Shown here piece by piece: positions 11,397 to 23,489 of a DNA stretch of 64,000 bases. A model generated the notes under the pieces. It did no database searches and had not been told where the DNA came from. It saw nothing but the letters and a program-made list of their open reading frames with translations. This DNA comes from Tricholomella constricta (taxonomy: Eukaryota; Basidiomycota; Agaricomycetes; Agaricales; Lyophyllaceae): contig JAACJP010000017.1 of the NCBI GenBank assembly GCA_013368375.1, positions 186,001-250,000 on the forward strand, read 5' to 3'. How positions within the stretch are numbered: position 1 is the stretch's first letter; the number at the start of each line of letters is the position of its first letter. The translations under genes and the position numbers were made by a program.

Positions 11397-14018
11397 ATGG
11401 CCACCCTTCCCCGAGCCTCCAAGATCACCCCAGGAGCATCGAGCGCGCTATTCCAGAGGCCAGTCTCTGAGTTTGACGCAGGGATCAATACGTCGGCTGC
11501 ATGGACAACACATCTTGAATCTGGGTCATCCTTGTCTGACGACGAGCCCGATCACGATGATGAGGAGACACTCCGCTCTGCCAGGGCACTCTATGATTTC
11601 GAAGGGAAGGCAGAGTTCAGGGAACTGAATGTCGTAGCAGGAGACGCTCTGGAGATTGTTAAGGAGGATTTGGCCGATGGGTGGAGCCTGGTGAAGACCA
11701 CAGCTCGTGAGATCGGATTATTACCCAGGAGTTACTATACAGTGCGTTTTCATTTAATTCTGAACGTGCAACGGAAGCTGGACTTGACCTGAGGATTAGT
11801 TCACGTCCGAATTTACACCTGCACCAGACCTGCAGCTACCATCAACTTCGGCACGTAAAGGAAGGCAGGAGCCATCCTCTACAGGCTCTATAACGCCCCG
11901 CGGTTCGCCCAAATCTATCCTACAGCCCATCGTTCCGCAAAACACTGGAGAATGGCTGGGTGCGTTTCCCAGTTTTCGACAGAGTTTACTAGGGGGAAAG
12001 AGCTTGAACCGCTTTTCGAGCTTCGTGACCAGCGGTGCCGAGGAGTTTGTTCTCAAGGGCTCCCCAGCCGAGACCGTCGTCACTCCTCCCGCCGTGCCCA
12101 CGGGCCACAATCGTAATGCGACCGATGCTACTTTTGATGAAGAAGAGAGCAATCGGCTAAGCCGACTCGGATTAGGCGAGGCAGATCGCCATTTCGTAGA
12201 CGCTGGCCCGACGTGGAAGGAGAAGATACCTCCGTTCCGAATCCTCGTACATTCTCCCTCAAAGCGATCATCAGTACTCTCCGGTGCATTCACGGTATAC
12301 AGTGTGACTTCCCTTTTCCAGCCTCCCCCTGTCTCTGAGGTTGATGAAGGCGAAACGGATGAATATGTTGAACAGGACTCTGCGCCGGTAGAAGCCTGTC
12401 TTGCGTCTCCGACGCGCATTACTGTCTACCGAAGATTCTCTCATTTCGTCATCCTGCATGCTGCGCTGACTCGTCGACTCCCCGGTATCGCACTACCACC
12501 ACTTCCGGAAAAGCAGTATGCTGGGAGGTTCAGTGAGGACTTTGTTGAAGCAAGACGGGGAGACCTGGAGCGGTATATTGGGAAAGTCATCAGGCATCCC
12601 ATTGCACGATACGCCGAAGTCGTGACCTTCTTCTTGGGGTGTGAAAGTGAAGCGGTAAGCGTGTACATATAATTTGTTCACTTCTGAATCTTTACAATGG
12701 CTCTGAAAATATAGGAGTGGAAACGAATGGTCCCCCAGCACCTTGCGATGCCTGCTGCAGGATCGACGTTCTATGCACGCGTGTTTCATCCTGCTTTCAA
12801 CGTAGATGCAGAAGATGCAGAGGAAGCTGTCGACAGGTTCAACGCGCACACAAAAGCCGTTGGTAAGGGTGTCCAAGGCTTACGGAACATCTTTGGTCGG
12901 GTCCGAGAAGCACGAGTCGGTGCGTTGCAAGGCTTTTTATTCCATACGATAATTTCAATCATCCATGTCAAGAAATGTCCAAAGCCGAGCGATTACTGGC
13001 CTATTCGCTTCTATCCTTGATCACATCGAAGCCTCTCGCTTCAGCTCCCATGACTGGGGTGAACGAGGAGGACGACCTTTATGACGTCAAGAGCAAGGGT
13101 CTTCTCAACGACGAAGGAGCATGGTGTTGGCGTGAAGAATGTCAAGGTATAGTGTTCCCCTTGATCTCTCTGGTTATTCAAACATTGAGAGGAACGTCTT
13201 GAGATTGTCTCAAGCTCACAAAGGCGATGCAGAAGACCTCGGAAACATTGCAAGGCGTTGCAGATCTGTATGACGACCACGTGAGTACACTCGATGTATA
13301 AGTTTCCCTCATCGTTCATACCATATAAAGGCAAGGCGAACTCAGCTGGCGACCCACGAATCGCTCAAGGGCATGGCCCATCCATCTTCATTATACGAGG
13401 TGTCTTTCAATGCGAATAGATCTGGAAGTTTTTGTTTACGATTCCACAGCCTATTGTTACGACCCACAAATCGACGCTCTCCAGATATCAGGATGCGACC
13501 AGGGAAGGCCGGGTGCGCACGCTGCCACTGCTCTCTCTCCCTCTGACTGACCAGCCTGTAGGCGGATGAGGAAATGGCAGCGCGCTGCGAGACAGTGCTG
13601 AATACCACCATGGCGGAGATGGAGACATACCATTCCCAGAAGTTGGAAGATTTTCGTAATATGACCAAGGAGCACCTCGATGGCGAGATTGACTTCTATG
13701 AACAGGTCTGCACACGTTCTCTGTTCAGACATTTCATGAGCATTTATGTTCTCTGCGTAGGTCTTGAGCCGTCTCAACGCTGCTCGTAGGGCACTTGATC
13801 CGCCGATGTTTAACGAACTCGGGAGGTCACCGCGCCAGCCTTCAATATACGAACGCGAGCTGGAGAACCCGCGGCTCACCGCCGCGCCGTTGCTCCAGCC
13901 CTGCCCGCATGTTTTCGACTCGGCACCCATGAGACCTGTAAGTGTAGCTATCCAAGAAGGTGTGGGATTGTTGTTAGGGCCTTCCACGCGCGGGAGTGTT
14001 TTCGGAAAGTTTTGGTAG
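11397..14018 (+). CDS. SH3-PX-BAR sorting nexin (SNX9-like layout)
   Basis: Nine exons join in phase: 11397-11741, 11800-12654, 12715-12919, 12973-13146, 13204-13280, 13331-13399, 13450-13512, 13562-13705 and 13761-14018, giving about 729 residues. An SH3 domain lies near residues 62-115 (ARALYDFEGKAEFRELNV, then DGWSLVKTTAREIGLLPRSY). A PX domain follows in exon 2, with the phosphoinositide-binding pattern YRRFSHF, PPLPEKQ and RRGDLERYI. The remaining exons encode a long helical region consistent with a BAR domain, ending in acidic-basic helices and VFGKFW. SH3-PX-BAR proteins bend membranes in endocytosis and endosomal sorting. The combination is clear; assignment to a particular subfamily is inference. 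Confidence 0.88.
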
Positions 14019-14154
14019 ATGGACAGCAAATTTGGACGCAGTGTGGCATATTAGCATAAATATCGTTTGTCTTGCACGTAATGGCCTGGTTTTCCGATCC
14101 CACGCCACCGACGCGTTTTCTCCAAACCACCACCAGTGACCAGACCACGGCGCA

Positions 14155-14655
14155 ATGACTTCTGAACACCTCTCAACGCGTGTGAACTCTGCACGTCTGC
14201 CTGACTTCGTTGGGAAAACTGTCAGACTTGCATGCAAGCCTCTGCAAGTAGGTCTCTGTACCATCTTTCTTGCGGATCTGGAGCCTCACCGTTCATGCGG
14301 CAGAGAAATGCAGATCTCATGACAGTCGAAGCATCTGACGGGGGGGAGGTAATGATACAGCTATTGCGGGTACGTCCAGTTCATAACTATGGCTGAGAGG
14401 CATGACTGAGTTGTATTAACCAAAGGATACGGTCGTCGACGACCCGCACATCGAGGTGATTGGTAAAGTGATGGACGCGACAACGATAAAGATGATGTCG
14501 CTCATAAATCTGGGACCTGACCTTGGTGCGTTCATTAAGATTTTATGCCGATAGATAATCGATGGACTGGTTCGCGTGATACAGACATGAAACTCGTCAA
14601 CGACACTATTGAGCTTATACACGACCCGCGATTTTTTACCAGGATGTTCCAATGA
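14155..14655 (+). CDS. RPA3: Replication protein A small subunit (RPA3 family)
   Basis: Four exons (14155-14247, 14304-14369, 14426-14525, 14585-14655) join in phase to 109 residues, the usual size of Rpa14/Rpa3. The start STRVNSARLPDFVGKTVRL and the segment VVDDPHIEVIGKV match the single OB fold of this family. The C-terminal helix that packs in the RPA trimer core follows. RPA binds single-stranded DNA in replication and repair. The gene starts only 137 bp after the sorting nexin stop and converges with the CUE-domain gene. Confidence 0.87.
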
Positions 14656-14781
14656 AGGATCCTCTATCCTTTTTCTGATTACTTGCCATTGAAATGTACT
14701 CAATCTCACTAGGCAGCCCATGTACCAACATCAATACATATCTTGCAGCGACAGCTACATCGAGATCGAAATCAGATACGT

Positions 14782-17309
14782 TCAGACTGAAGGACCAGCC
14801 CCCGCTCGAGCCATCTTCTTGTCGTGGCCCCTCTTGCGATTGTGGTTCCCTCGACTGGCTTTATTTTTGTCCTTCCACGCCCTTTCCCTAGCACTGTCAG
14901 CACCTTCCCCACTACCTCCACCACCTCTGCCGCCTCGACCACCGCCTCGACCGCCCCCGCCCCGCCCTCTATGACCACCGCGACCACCTCTTGAACCGCT
15001 GGCTCCTTCGCTACTCCCAGCTACGATTTGATTCTGATTACCCGCAAATTCATGCTTCTGTAATATCTTGTCCTTCCGTGGCTAGGATACGTAATGTCAA
15101 TAAGCAATGTGAGGGAAGTGATGCAATTTCGACTCACGTTCCGCTCCAGCATAATTCTCCATCCTTCAATCTGTTCATCACCCCAGCCGGTTTGAGCCTT
15201 CAAGTCACCCCTCGCCTTGCTTCGCCGCGTTTGTGCATCTCTTTCGAACAACTTCGGATCGCGAATGTACGCTAGCTCCAGGATCGTCTCGGGACTCTGA
15301 GGCTTTGATGTGTCCCTCTCTTCATCGTCCTCCTTCTCGTGGGAATCATCACTCTCCTCCCCATCCCCCGAGATTTTGACGCCCTTGGCACCCACTTCAT
15401 CCTCATCGTCAAAGGCGAGGACGACACCTGTGCCTTTCGTCGCTGTGCCGCTTGTCTGGGAGGCTTCAACTTCTTCCTCCTCTTCATCGTCAGAGAATTC
15501 TTCAGCTCTTCTAAGTATATCAGCCTTCATCTGCTCGATGAATGTTCGGTCCCTCAACACGACTGACGCGTCCTCACTAGAAGGCAACGTCATACGTCCA
15601 TCAGTATACGTTTTCTCAGTGCAAAGCGAAAGCGCAACGCACCTTTTCTTGCCGATCCGCAGCTGTGTGACATCCATCACCTCGTCGTCAAAAATGTTTT
15701 TCCTCTCATTGACATACTTGGCCACATCGTCCACATGACCGCCACTGGTCCCATGTTCACTGGCCAGGGACGACTCCAGTTCCTCATGAGTGGGTGTTGT
15801 TCCGTCCAGCAGAGCTTCAATGACCTTCTCCGGGTTCCCTTCATAGGACGGATACTCCAGCAGTGCACGAATATAATCTGGCGGATGCTCCGGCAAGATA
15901 TCGAGCACCTGAGTGATTTTGACGTCGATGTCTGGCACGCGAGATGGTCCTGGGGCAGGGGCTTTTTCCTTTCCTTTACCGTTGCCGACGCTTGCCCCAT
16001 CAAAGTCTGCAGTCGAGCGCACCCTGCCTCCATTGCCGCGGTTATCGATCCCCGGCGCAATTCCAGACGATCGGAGAAGGATTTTGAGTACACCTGCGTC
16101 TTTGAATTTTGCGGATGACCCTGGAGGCGGAGGGGACTCCAGGGATTGGAGGATCGATTCCAGGAGGTCGAGACGCGCATCTTTCTCGGCCGCATTCCGG
16201 AGGGCGGAGGCGAGTGATTTGGAGAGAGAGTACGACTCTTGGTAGTCGGTGAGGAGGGATCGATCGAGGTATGGGGTGGGCGTAGTGGAGGGCGTATTAG
16301 AAGAAGATGTAGGGACTTCGAGCAGTGCGAAGATGATGTCGAAGGTGCGTTCTGATTCTACTGCTAGGGATCGTCCGGCTGCGGAAGAAATATCGTTCAG
16401 GAGAGTGGTGATAACGACATGGAACGCGTCAATCAGATCGACTTTTGTCTGTACCCATATTGGTTCCCAATCGTCAGCAGCGGTGGAATCCGGGTTTCTC
16501 AACATGGAGAGTCCGCCATAGGAGTGGGCAATGGACGCGAGGCCTTGGTCGTATAGCCTGGCGAGCGCAAGAATGAAGGGTTTGCTGTGAGAAAAACTTC
16601 GTACAATCTCCGGAGGTGATGCGTGTAAAAAGGACGATATGCAATGCGATGCTTTACGAATAGCGTAGAGTCCTTGCGCGGGATTAAAGAGTTGGGTAAA
16701 GGCTGGAACAAGATCAGCCTCTGAAGCTGGGACAAGGGATGTTTCGGACTTGAGAGCTGCTTGGAAGACAGATTTTATCTGCGAAATGTTCGTGGGCGCA
16801 TAGATAATCGAGAGATCAAGTAGGGTCTGAATCCCTAGTCCTGACGGCGAAGCTGCTATTTTCTCCGCTAGTAGCAGAGTTCTTTTCCGGATCAGTTTTT
16901 CTTCTTTGGAGAGGCTAGCAGGTTCCCATATGAGGCCTTGAAGGACCTGGAAAGCAGTGTCCTTTGCATAGGATGCGACAAATGTGCGGGCTGCTGGAGA
17001 ATCGCGTTTGGACGGCGGTAGGGCAATAGTTTGGAGAAGAGACGAGGAGATCGTTGCATTGATATTAGCAAGCTGTGTGGGTGATAGAGTTTTCCGTGCC
17101 TGCGTCGAGGGATATGCTGGCAGACGATAGATACTGTCGTTGCCCATGGTCAAGTCGAGGATACTTGTTTGCCATGAGCCTGACTCTGAAGCAACGGACC
17201 CGATTCCGACTCCTTCAACAACCTCCTGGACTCTCGCTTTGAACTTTCGACGAGGTCTGTTTATCACTTCGTCGCTTCTCAAACTGGGCTTTTGACTTGA
17301 AAAAAACAT
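14782..17309 (-). CDS. CUE-domain protein, ASCC2-like
   Basis: Three minus-strand exons: 17309-15643, 15576-15138 and 15081-14782. The first intron is 66 nt, a multiple of three and stop-free, so it can be missed as intron. The second is 56 nt. The product has about 800 residues. A CUE ubiquitin-binding domain sits near residue 475 (ITQVLDILPEHPPDYIRALL, then YPSYEGNPEKVIEALLDG). An acidic stretch follows, then a Gly/Arg-rich RGG tail and a final basic motif (GNHNRKRGHDKKM). CUE plus this basic C-terminal motif matches ASCC2, a partner of the ASCC3 helicase in DNA alkylation repair and ribosome quality control (Cue3/Rqt3 in yeast). The RGG tail is encoded by 14850-15000. Translation could instead begin at Met 17147. 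Confidence 0.82.
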
Positions 17310-18984
17310 TCTGCTGATAACCCGCTGCGATATTTCACTAAAATGCCTCTTTCAATGCTCAGGTCACTTGCATCGAAAAACGTCCTGTCAGAGGCGGCTA
17401 TAGCTGAATTGTGCTTTCATGAAGGCTTTGATTCTGCACCATCGTCTAGCACTGGGGATAGTGCCTTCTAATTTGGTATCATGTCAAGAAGGCTGCCATG
17501 CTGCGACGGTCTAAAGTCGCGGCATTACGAGGAGAATTCTCATCTTCAGTTTTCACTGCCTCGCGTTGACACAGGCTATACGAGCTTCTATGAATCTGGC
17601 TCCCCTGTGACTGGGTATATACACGGGTTTCTGCGGTAAGTAAGCCTCGCCTGGACGAGATATCGTCTTCATCGAACTACTTTTTGACGAAAAGCCTCGA
17701 CAGTCAAATGGTGAACCCCGCCTCAAGAAATTGGTGAATGATCAACCTACAGCTTAATCTACAACTCACAGACATTCCCTCCCGGCCCACCAGCTAAAAC
17801 CCAAGGCTCCTGGCTTTTTTTGCTATGGAGAACAGCTGGTGCTCTTGCTGTATGATCTTCGAGTGCTCTTTACCGTTTTTTGAAAGGGACGTTGCTATGG
17901 AATTGTCGGCGATCTCCTTGTTAGAAATACGGCGAGTCGACTCCTCGAAGCATAGCATACCAGATGGCGTGTAAGTAATTTTTGTGACGCGGAATCTAGT
18001 TTCGGCTCCCCTTGTGGTCTGGCTCCGAGTCATTACCATGTACAACAAAGACAGTTCAGCCCGACGCCTTGAACTATCCAATTCCTTTATCACGCCATAA
18101 AGGTCGAAGATATCCATCACTTCGCTAGCAGCGAGGTCAGCGTACTTTCTATGCTTCTACGCATTGTCTACATGCCGCTATTTTGCTCTCACGGATGGAA
18201 CATCATTAAAAGGTATCAAGGCACTGATGGATTACCACTAGATACCTCAGCGCTTTTCATCATTCGAAATACTACACGCCACGATCCAATCACCAAAGAG
18301 GACAATGTTTCTGGGCCGCCAACCCCAGGGCTTTGGAGTCCAGGTACAGCGACTGGTCCGTATACCGCTTTATCTCTCCTTGACGACTGCATGCAGTGAC
18401 ACATACCTACATACATGATCAACACGCAATTCGACGCCCGTCAACTACTCGCATCATTCGGGCAGCTGCAGTACCTGCATGCATATAAATTAGACACCGA
18501 ACTTAGTCTACGCAGCAAGGGCGATCTCAATGAGTGCGTTATCTCCAACGCCGGTGGCAGATGCAACGAGGCGTACTACCAGGGCTTTCTTCAGTCAGGT
18601 GGCGCTTGTATCAGCCTTTACGCAAGGCCGGGTCGCATCACTCGATATGGTTCGAGAACGGTTTCTGCTAAGTCAGGTTAGGTGACTTTGATGCCGGGCC
18701 TCATGAGAAGACGGTAGAAATGGGTATTTATGCCTGGTGAGGGGAATACACTGTTATACCGTACCGCTGGTGATGGACATACGAAGCACGCCTGGTTCGC
18801 CGACTATCATATTCCGAAAGCTGGGCAGTATTCAATTACTGTGAATCATCATTCTTACAAAGATGTACATAAATATCATCGAGTCGCATCAGCCTTAGTG
18901 ACTACTGGGTATATCGACATCGCGTTCTCTATAGCCACTCCATATAGTACATATATCCCCAATAACTTTGGGCTTGCGCTTGAA
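17310..18984 (+). pseudogene. Decayed region with an arrestin-like first exon
   Basis: About 1.7 kb with no intact gene. A plausible first exon starts at ATG 17481 and ends at a GTAAGT donor near 17636. It encodes a beta-strand-like segment (TGYTSFYESGSPVTGYI) reminiscent of an arrestin N-domain strand pair. Fragments further on (18150-18400, 18420-18680 and 18730-18980) are open for 80-130 codons but change frame and cannot be joined. The similarity is weak and the gene could be something else. Confidence 0.25.
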
Positions 18985-19226
18985 GTGTTCTCTGACGTGC
19001 GAGCGGTGTCGTTGATGTTGTCTATCGATATGAGAAATTCCATCGGGCGAGAGTGTTGCAGGACGGCGCCGCTGATGCGGCGCGTACTATTTGCTTCTAA
19101 CGCGAATGACAAATGACGCGTCGCGTCCGGAAGTAAATTCAAGAAGTTGATGATGCAATCTGCCTCCGTTGTTTCGCTTTGCCTCCGTCGTCCTCTAGCG
19201 ACTTACTCGCTGAAAGAAAAGTGTAC

Positions 19227-19295
19227 TTAGGAGCAATAGGAGGAAATGAAAGGAATAGGAGAAATAGGAGCAATAAGAGCAATAGGAGGGCTTTA
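19227..19295 (+). repeat. GGAGCAATA-type minisatellite in the promoter region
   Basis: Imperfect repeats of a 9-12 nt unit built on GGAGCAATA/GGAGAAATA lie about 130-190 bp upstream of the start codon. The same tract is present in copy B (23636-23690) and, inverted, in copy C (33233-33292), with different unit numbers. Confidence 0.75.
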
Positions 19296-19420
19296 CTAAT
19301 TGGGAACTGACCCACTTGAATTCCTGTATAACTTCAGCTCGTTTCTCCCCAAATCGCCATATCATCTTAAACCCAAACCACATCACACACACTATAACTT
19401 GACTATTCTCCTATAACACA

Positions 19421-20310
19421 ATGTCGACAATCATCGTCGAACAGCGCCTTCCCATCATCATCCAATTCATCTCCATCATCCCGGCCTACACCCAGTATAT
19501 CACGGTATGTCCTATAGTTTTGGAGGCCCACGCGTTTTTCTTCTAACACTATTTACCACAGAGCATTACGGCTATCTTCATCTTCTGGCTATGCCCATCG
19601 CTAGCCCCCCAGATGCCTGTTCGTGAAATTCTCTCTAAACCCCGTCGCACCGTTAGCATCCACTCACTCAAATCTACCACATCTACTCTCGTAGATACTG
19701 CATCCGCCAATGACGGTGCCTCGAAAGCGTCGGGAGACTTGAGCGGGGACTGTGAGTTGTTCTCGCTCCTCCCTCCCTGCACAATCCTGACCACCGTGTT
19801 TCTGCAGTCAATAATTCCCCTACTAAATTCACCAACCCGTTCTCTAAGCTCCCGTCTCCCATAAAAATGGGCAAGTCTCCTACTCTCTCCCTCCGCCCCT
19901 TTGCCCGCCGCATGTCGATGCCAGCACGTCGACTTTCAGAACACATCACCACCGCCCTCGCCAGCCCCTTCCAAACTCCATATACCCCCGACCTCGAGGA
20001 GGCAGACTCCTATTTTGCCCCTCAAGGTCGTCTTCACGCTCACCACTGCATGTCCGTGGTTGAGGTGAAGGAGACGGAGATGGAGGACAAGGAAGTGGCG
20101 CTGGTCGAGATCGAAGTCATAAAGGTTGAGAGAGTCGAACGCGTCGCGAGGGTCGAATGTTGGGTCGCGGAACAGGAGGTGTGCGTCGTGGAGGCACCGA
20201 TTGTGGCCCCTATGACACCATCTGCTCCGGTCAAGGTTCCGAAAGGATGGAATCGCGTTACCAAGAAGGCGAAACATGTCCTTCTGCGTGTCCGTCGCCC
20301 GACCTTGTAG
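19421..20310 (+). CDS. Unknown 258-residue protein, family member A
   Basis: Exons 19421-19504, 19562-19751 and 19808-20310 have exact sizes 84, 190 and 503 nt. A TATA-like box (TATAAC, near 19327) lies 94 bp upstream. The protein starts MSTIIVEQRLPIIIQFISII and has one hydrophobic stretch over residues 10-42 that could be a membrane anchor. A Ser/Thr-rich basic middle follows with RRMSMPARRLSEH (phosphosite-like), then a Glu/Val-rich acidic repeat-like segment and a basic tail ending RRPTL. I do not recognise the family. Copies B and C keep the same exon sizes and frame, which argues for a real, constrained gene. Confidence 0.65.
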
Positions 20311-20599
20311 AATGCAGTTTCCAAGGATGTTGTCTCGGTATGTAACGGTCTCTTTATATCTTTGTTTAATTGATTAATCCTGACCGCGTTGTTCAGATAA
20401 ACAGGATCATACTCAGGGACATTTCCTTGTACTATAACATCATCATCGGACATTCATTACCTAAAGCATTTATTGCACGCGGACATTGTATTGCATCTTG
20501 ACTCAGACTGTATTCTACATGAAAAAATAAGGATCAAAATTGATATATCGCACACTGACAGCGCAAGTCGCTCGCTGTCGCTCGTGCCAGTTCTCAATG

Positions 20600-20935
20600 A
20601 ACAATTGACATTGGCTGTTGGACTGCTCGAGAGCGTCCTCAGTGCATCTAAGCTCGCAACCGCGACAGAATGCACTTCTTTGATTCTCCTGCACGATAAA
20701 AATGAAACATGCCGCCGCGGTGGGAAAAGTGAACTTTCGAATACGAACAGTTTTATCATACACGTCCATGCAGGTTCTAAATCAGGGACATCTCTACCGC
20801 GTGGCCCGCGCATCGGGGTGTGTGACAGATAGGGCGCGTGCACTGGGTCCTACGCAGTCAGGAGGTACATTCTCTGGCGGCTGATTCCACTTTGCATCCG
20901 GCTTGTAATAAGGAAACCATGTGTGTGCTTCATGA
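20600..20935 (-). pseudogene. 3' remnant of a HeLo/MLKL-like gene next to copy A
   Basis: The minus strand encodes YYKPDAKWNQPP followed, in a shifted frame, by HAPYLSHTPMRGPRGRD, LEPAWTCMIKLFV and SSSPTANVNCS. These align with the last exons of the pseudogene ending at 31936. Only the 3' end is present. It lies tail to tail with the copy A gene, as the longer pseudogene does with copy C. Confidence 0.7.
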
Positions 20936-21677
20936 GGCCTTGAGGTGCCGTGCGATGGCCCGGGACCGCGATTGGCGTTCGATGATGTCATTGTAATGGA
21001 AATAAGGTTTGATGGGAGCGCGGAAGATGATAGATTCAATTCCCGACTACGTTAGATCAGCAACTGAGGTATAAATTACCTCGTTGGAAAGGGCAGAGTG
21101 AGATAACAAATAAAATAGAATAAAGAAGAAGAAGAAGAGAATGAGAGAAAAGAAGGCGAAATGTAAAGAAGCGGAGTGAAACGTCGAAAGAGAAAATGAA
21201 AATAAAAATTGATATCCCGACTACATTACATCAGCAACTAGCTTTACGTAACGCAGAGGGCGTTCCGGTGAATTGTGTGCCTCCGTATACTGACCTTGGT
21301 GCCAGATAATCTGATGGCTGCTCTCCCGTCTCCGCGATAATTGAATGGATGGATGTATTATCCACAGCGAAATCACCTCATGTCCAGACAAACGGCGTCG
21401 GGACTTGGTCGGGACATCTCCGACTTTGATTTCTAAGGGCTGGTTCCATAATTGCAGTGGTTGGACGACGCGGGAAAACCCAGCCTCGATCTGTCGAACC
21501 GTCTGAGCGTGGACGTGGACGAAAGCCTTTGAAGTGAGTTTATGTTCCTCAAGTCGTGACACCAGACTAAGTTGATGGTACCTTAGTATTTAAACGTAGG
21601 TCGAGTTACAGTGACGCGCCACATAATCCAGACTACTTTGCCACTCCTACGCATATTTTGAACACAAGACTTTGAAT
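20936..21677. repeat. Non-coding stretch with a direct repeat pair and a purine tract
   Basis: A 25-27 nt imperfect direct repeat, TCCCGACTACnTTAnATCAG, occurs near 21042 and again near 21213. Between them lies a strongly purine-rich strand (about 21105-21205, A/G nearly throughout). The rest up to 21677 has no credible gene and must contain the promoter of the P450 remnant. Confidence 0.55.
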
Positions 21678-23489
21678 ATGGCACCCTCCATATTCGAAGT
21701 CGTCGCTGGGCTTTCAACGGCTTGGATAGTCAAATCCCTGTTGCAGAAATACCTTGTGATCAAGGCTACGCAGCCCCTAGAACAACACCTCTCATTCTCT
21801 GTAGGAGCTTGTCTGATGACTCTTAGGGTCTGCCCTGGTGGATCACTTCTGTGGCTACACCCTTTCCGTACACTTGCGCTCGTGCTAGGCCCCATATTCC
21901 CTTGAAAGATCACATGGGATATTACTATGCTGCGTTTTCCCGTAAGTCAAACATCGTACACTGTAGAACAAGCGATAAACATCACGTACTTTAGTGTTCA
22001 GGGAATATGGCAGTACCTGTCTGTCGTCTGTTACATTCTGGAAAGCCATCCCAACTTTCTGGCTCTCCGACGCCGATACAATCAAGACTGTCCATACAAG
22101 TCGTGCCATTTTTCCGAAAGATGTCGAGGCTGTGAGTGATGATCTACTATCCCTCACCCAAATTTAATATGTGCTCAGTATGAGACTATCAATATCTATG
22201 GTCAAAACATGGTGGGCACTGAGGGAGCAGAGTGGAAGCGACATCGATCAGTTGCCAATTCGGCCTTCAACAAGGTGAGTGCCCAAGTCATGGCAGTTTA
22301 TTCATCCGGTTGATATCTTCAAGACCAACAATGCTTTCGTCTGGCGCGAAACTAATCATGCGGTTGCTGAGTGGTTCACACAGATCGGTGAAGCAAAGCC
22401 AGACTCTCAAGGAGGTGTATTCGTGGACCTATTGAAAGATCTCACCCAGGTTGGCAATATACTTCTGCATTCTCGATAAATCTCTGAACTTCACAGGTTA
22501 CACTGCTCGTGATCTCGTCTGCGGGTTTCGGACGCCGGGGTGTCATTCAAAGACGACTCTAAAATCGAACCTCCTTCAGATCACAAAATCGCTTTCAGAC
22601 CCGCTGTAACAGCTACTCTCCACCACGTCATCACCAAGGCCGTGACTCCGACATGGCTGTCTAACCTCTCAGACCGTCTATACCTACCTCTGATCACACC
22701 GCTGCTTAACGAGGCCCGAGGCTCATTCGACGCTCTGCGTCTCCACATGCTTGAAGTGATCTCCCTTGCACGCGCGTGGATTGCTGGGGGCAAGGCATCA
22801 AATATGGATGCTGCGCTGCTCCGCAACCTTGTCGAAGCGAACATGTCACATAACGATAACGGTAAGCACCTTACCGATGACGAGCTGTTGTCAAATACCT
22901 TTGTAAGCATCCGAGTGTCGTCCCAGCATTACAACAATGATCGACCTCCTTCGTATAGACCTTCTTACTTGCGGTCCATGGTGAGCATCGCATGCACTCG
23001 ACGTCATACTTCTCCTCATTACCGTTCACGCAGAGACTTCGGCGCATTCGCTTTGCTTCGCCATAATGCTTCTGGCGCTCTACCCCCGACGTTCAGCAGC
23101 GCGTCTATGAAGAAGCTCTTCGATTATGGCCCGACGGTGCCGCCTCCCCGAGTTCTCCATCCGTACGTCAACATCGCCTCGCGCAATTTTTTCGATCTCT
23201 CATACTTCACGCAGCCCTACAAAGAGTCCATGGCGAAACTGGTACAACTAAACTCGTCACCCTCTTGCGCAACCAATGCTCATCCCATATATATTACAGG
23301 AATATACTACTGCTGTTTTCCATGAAACCCTTCGTCTATTCCCGCCAGTCGCACGTCTCGCTAAGCACGTCCACGCGGATACAACGCTCAGCGCGCGTCG
23401 ATTCCGGTCAAGCCCAGAGGGCAAGGTCACCAACGTGGAGAAGTTAGACGTCCCTGTCCGGTCTGGAAGCATCGTCATCATCGACATGC
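21678..23489 (+). pseudogene. Cytochrome P450, frameshifted and truncated
   Basis: The start (MAPSIFEVVAGLSTAWIVKS) is a typical membrane anchor. Exons then encode FWKAIPTFWLSDADTIKTVH, the C-helix region VGTEGAEWKRHRSVANSAF, an I-helix with AVHETSAHS (normally AGHET/S) and the K-helix ETLRLFPP. The frame breaks near 23080, where a run of five C shifts YPDVQQRVYEEALRLWPDG out of frame. At 23486-23489, just after VRSGSIVIIDM, the gene stops and repeat copy B begins. The PERF region and the Cys heme-ligand loop (FxxGxRxCxG) are absent from the window. It therefore cannot bind heme and is dead. Several introns are still well formed, so loss is recent. Confidence 0.85.

Larger units (their letters stand above)
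18985..20935 (+). mobile_element. Repeat unit copy A (three-copy family)
   Basis: The part shared by all three copies runs about 19075-20632. It starts at ATGCGGCGCGTA and includes the tract ACGCGTCGCGTCC, a minisatellite of the GGAGCAATA type (19227-19295), a 258-codon gene and a 3' tail. Copies A and C share extra sequence on both sides: a left arm (A 18985-19075) and a right arm holding the 3' end of a HeLo/MLKL-like gene on the opposite strand (A 20632-20935). No terminal inverted repeat or target duplication could be recognised. It may be a non-autonomous mobile unit or a segmental duplication. Confidence 0.7.
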
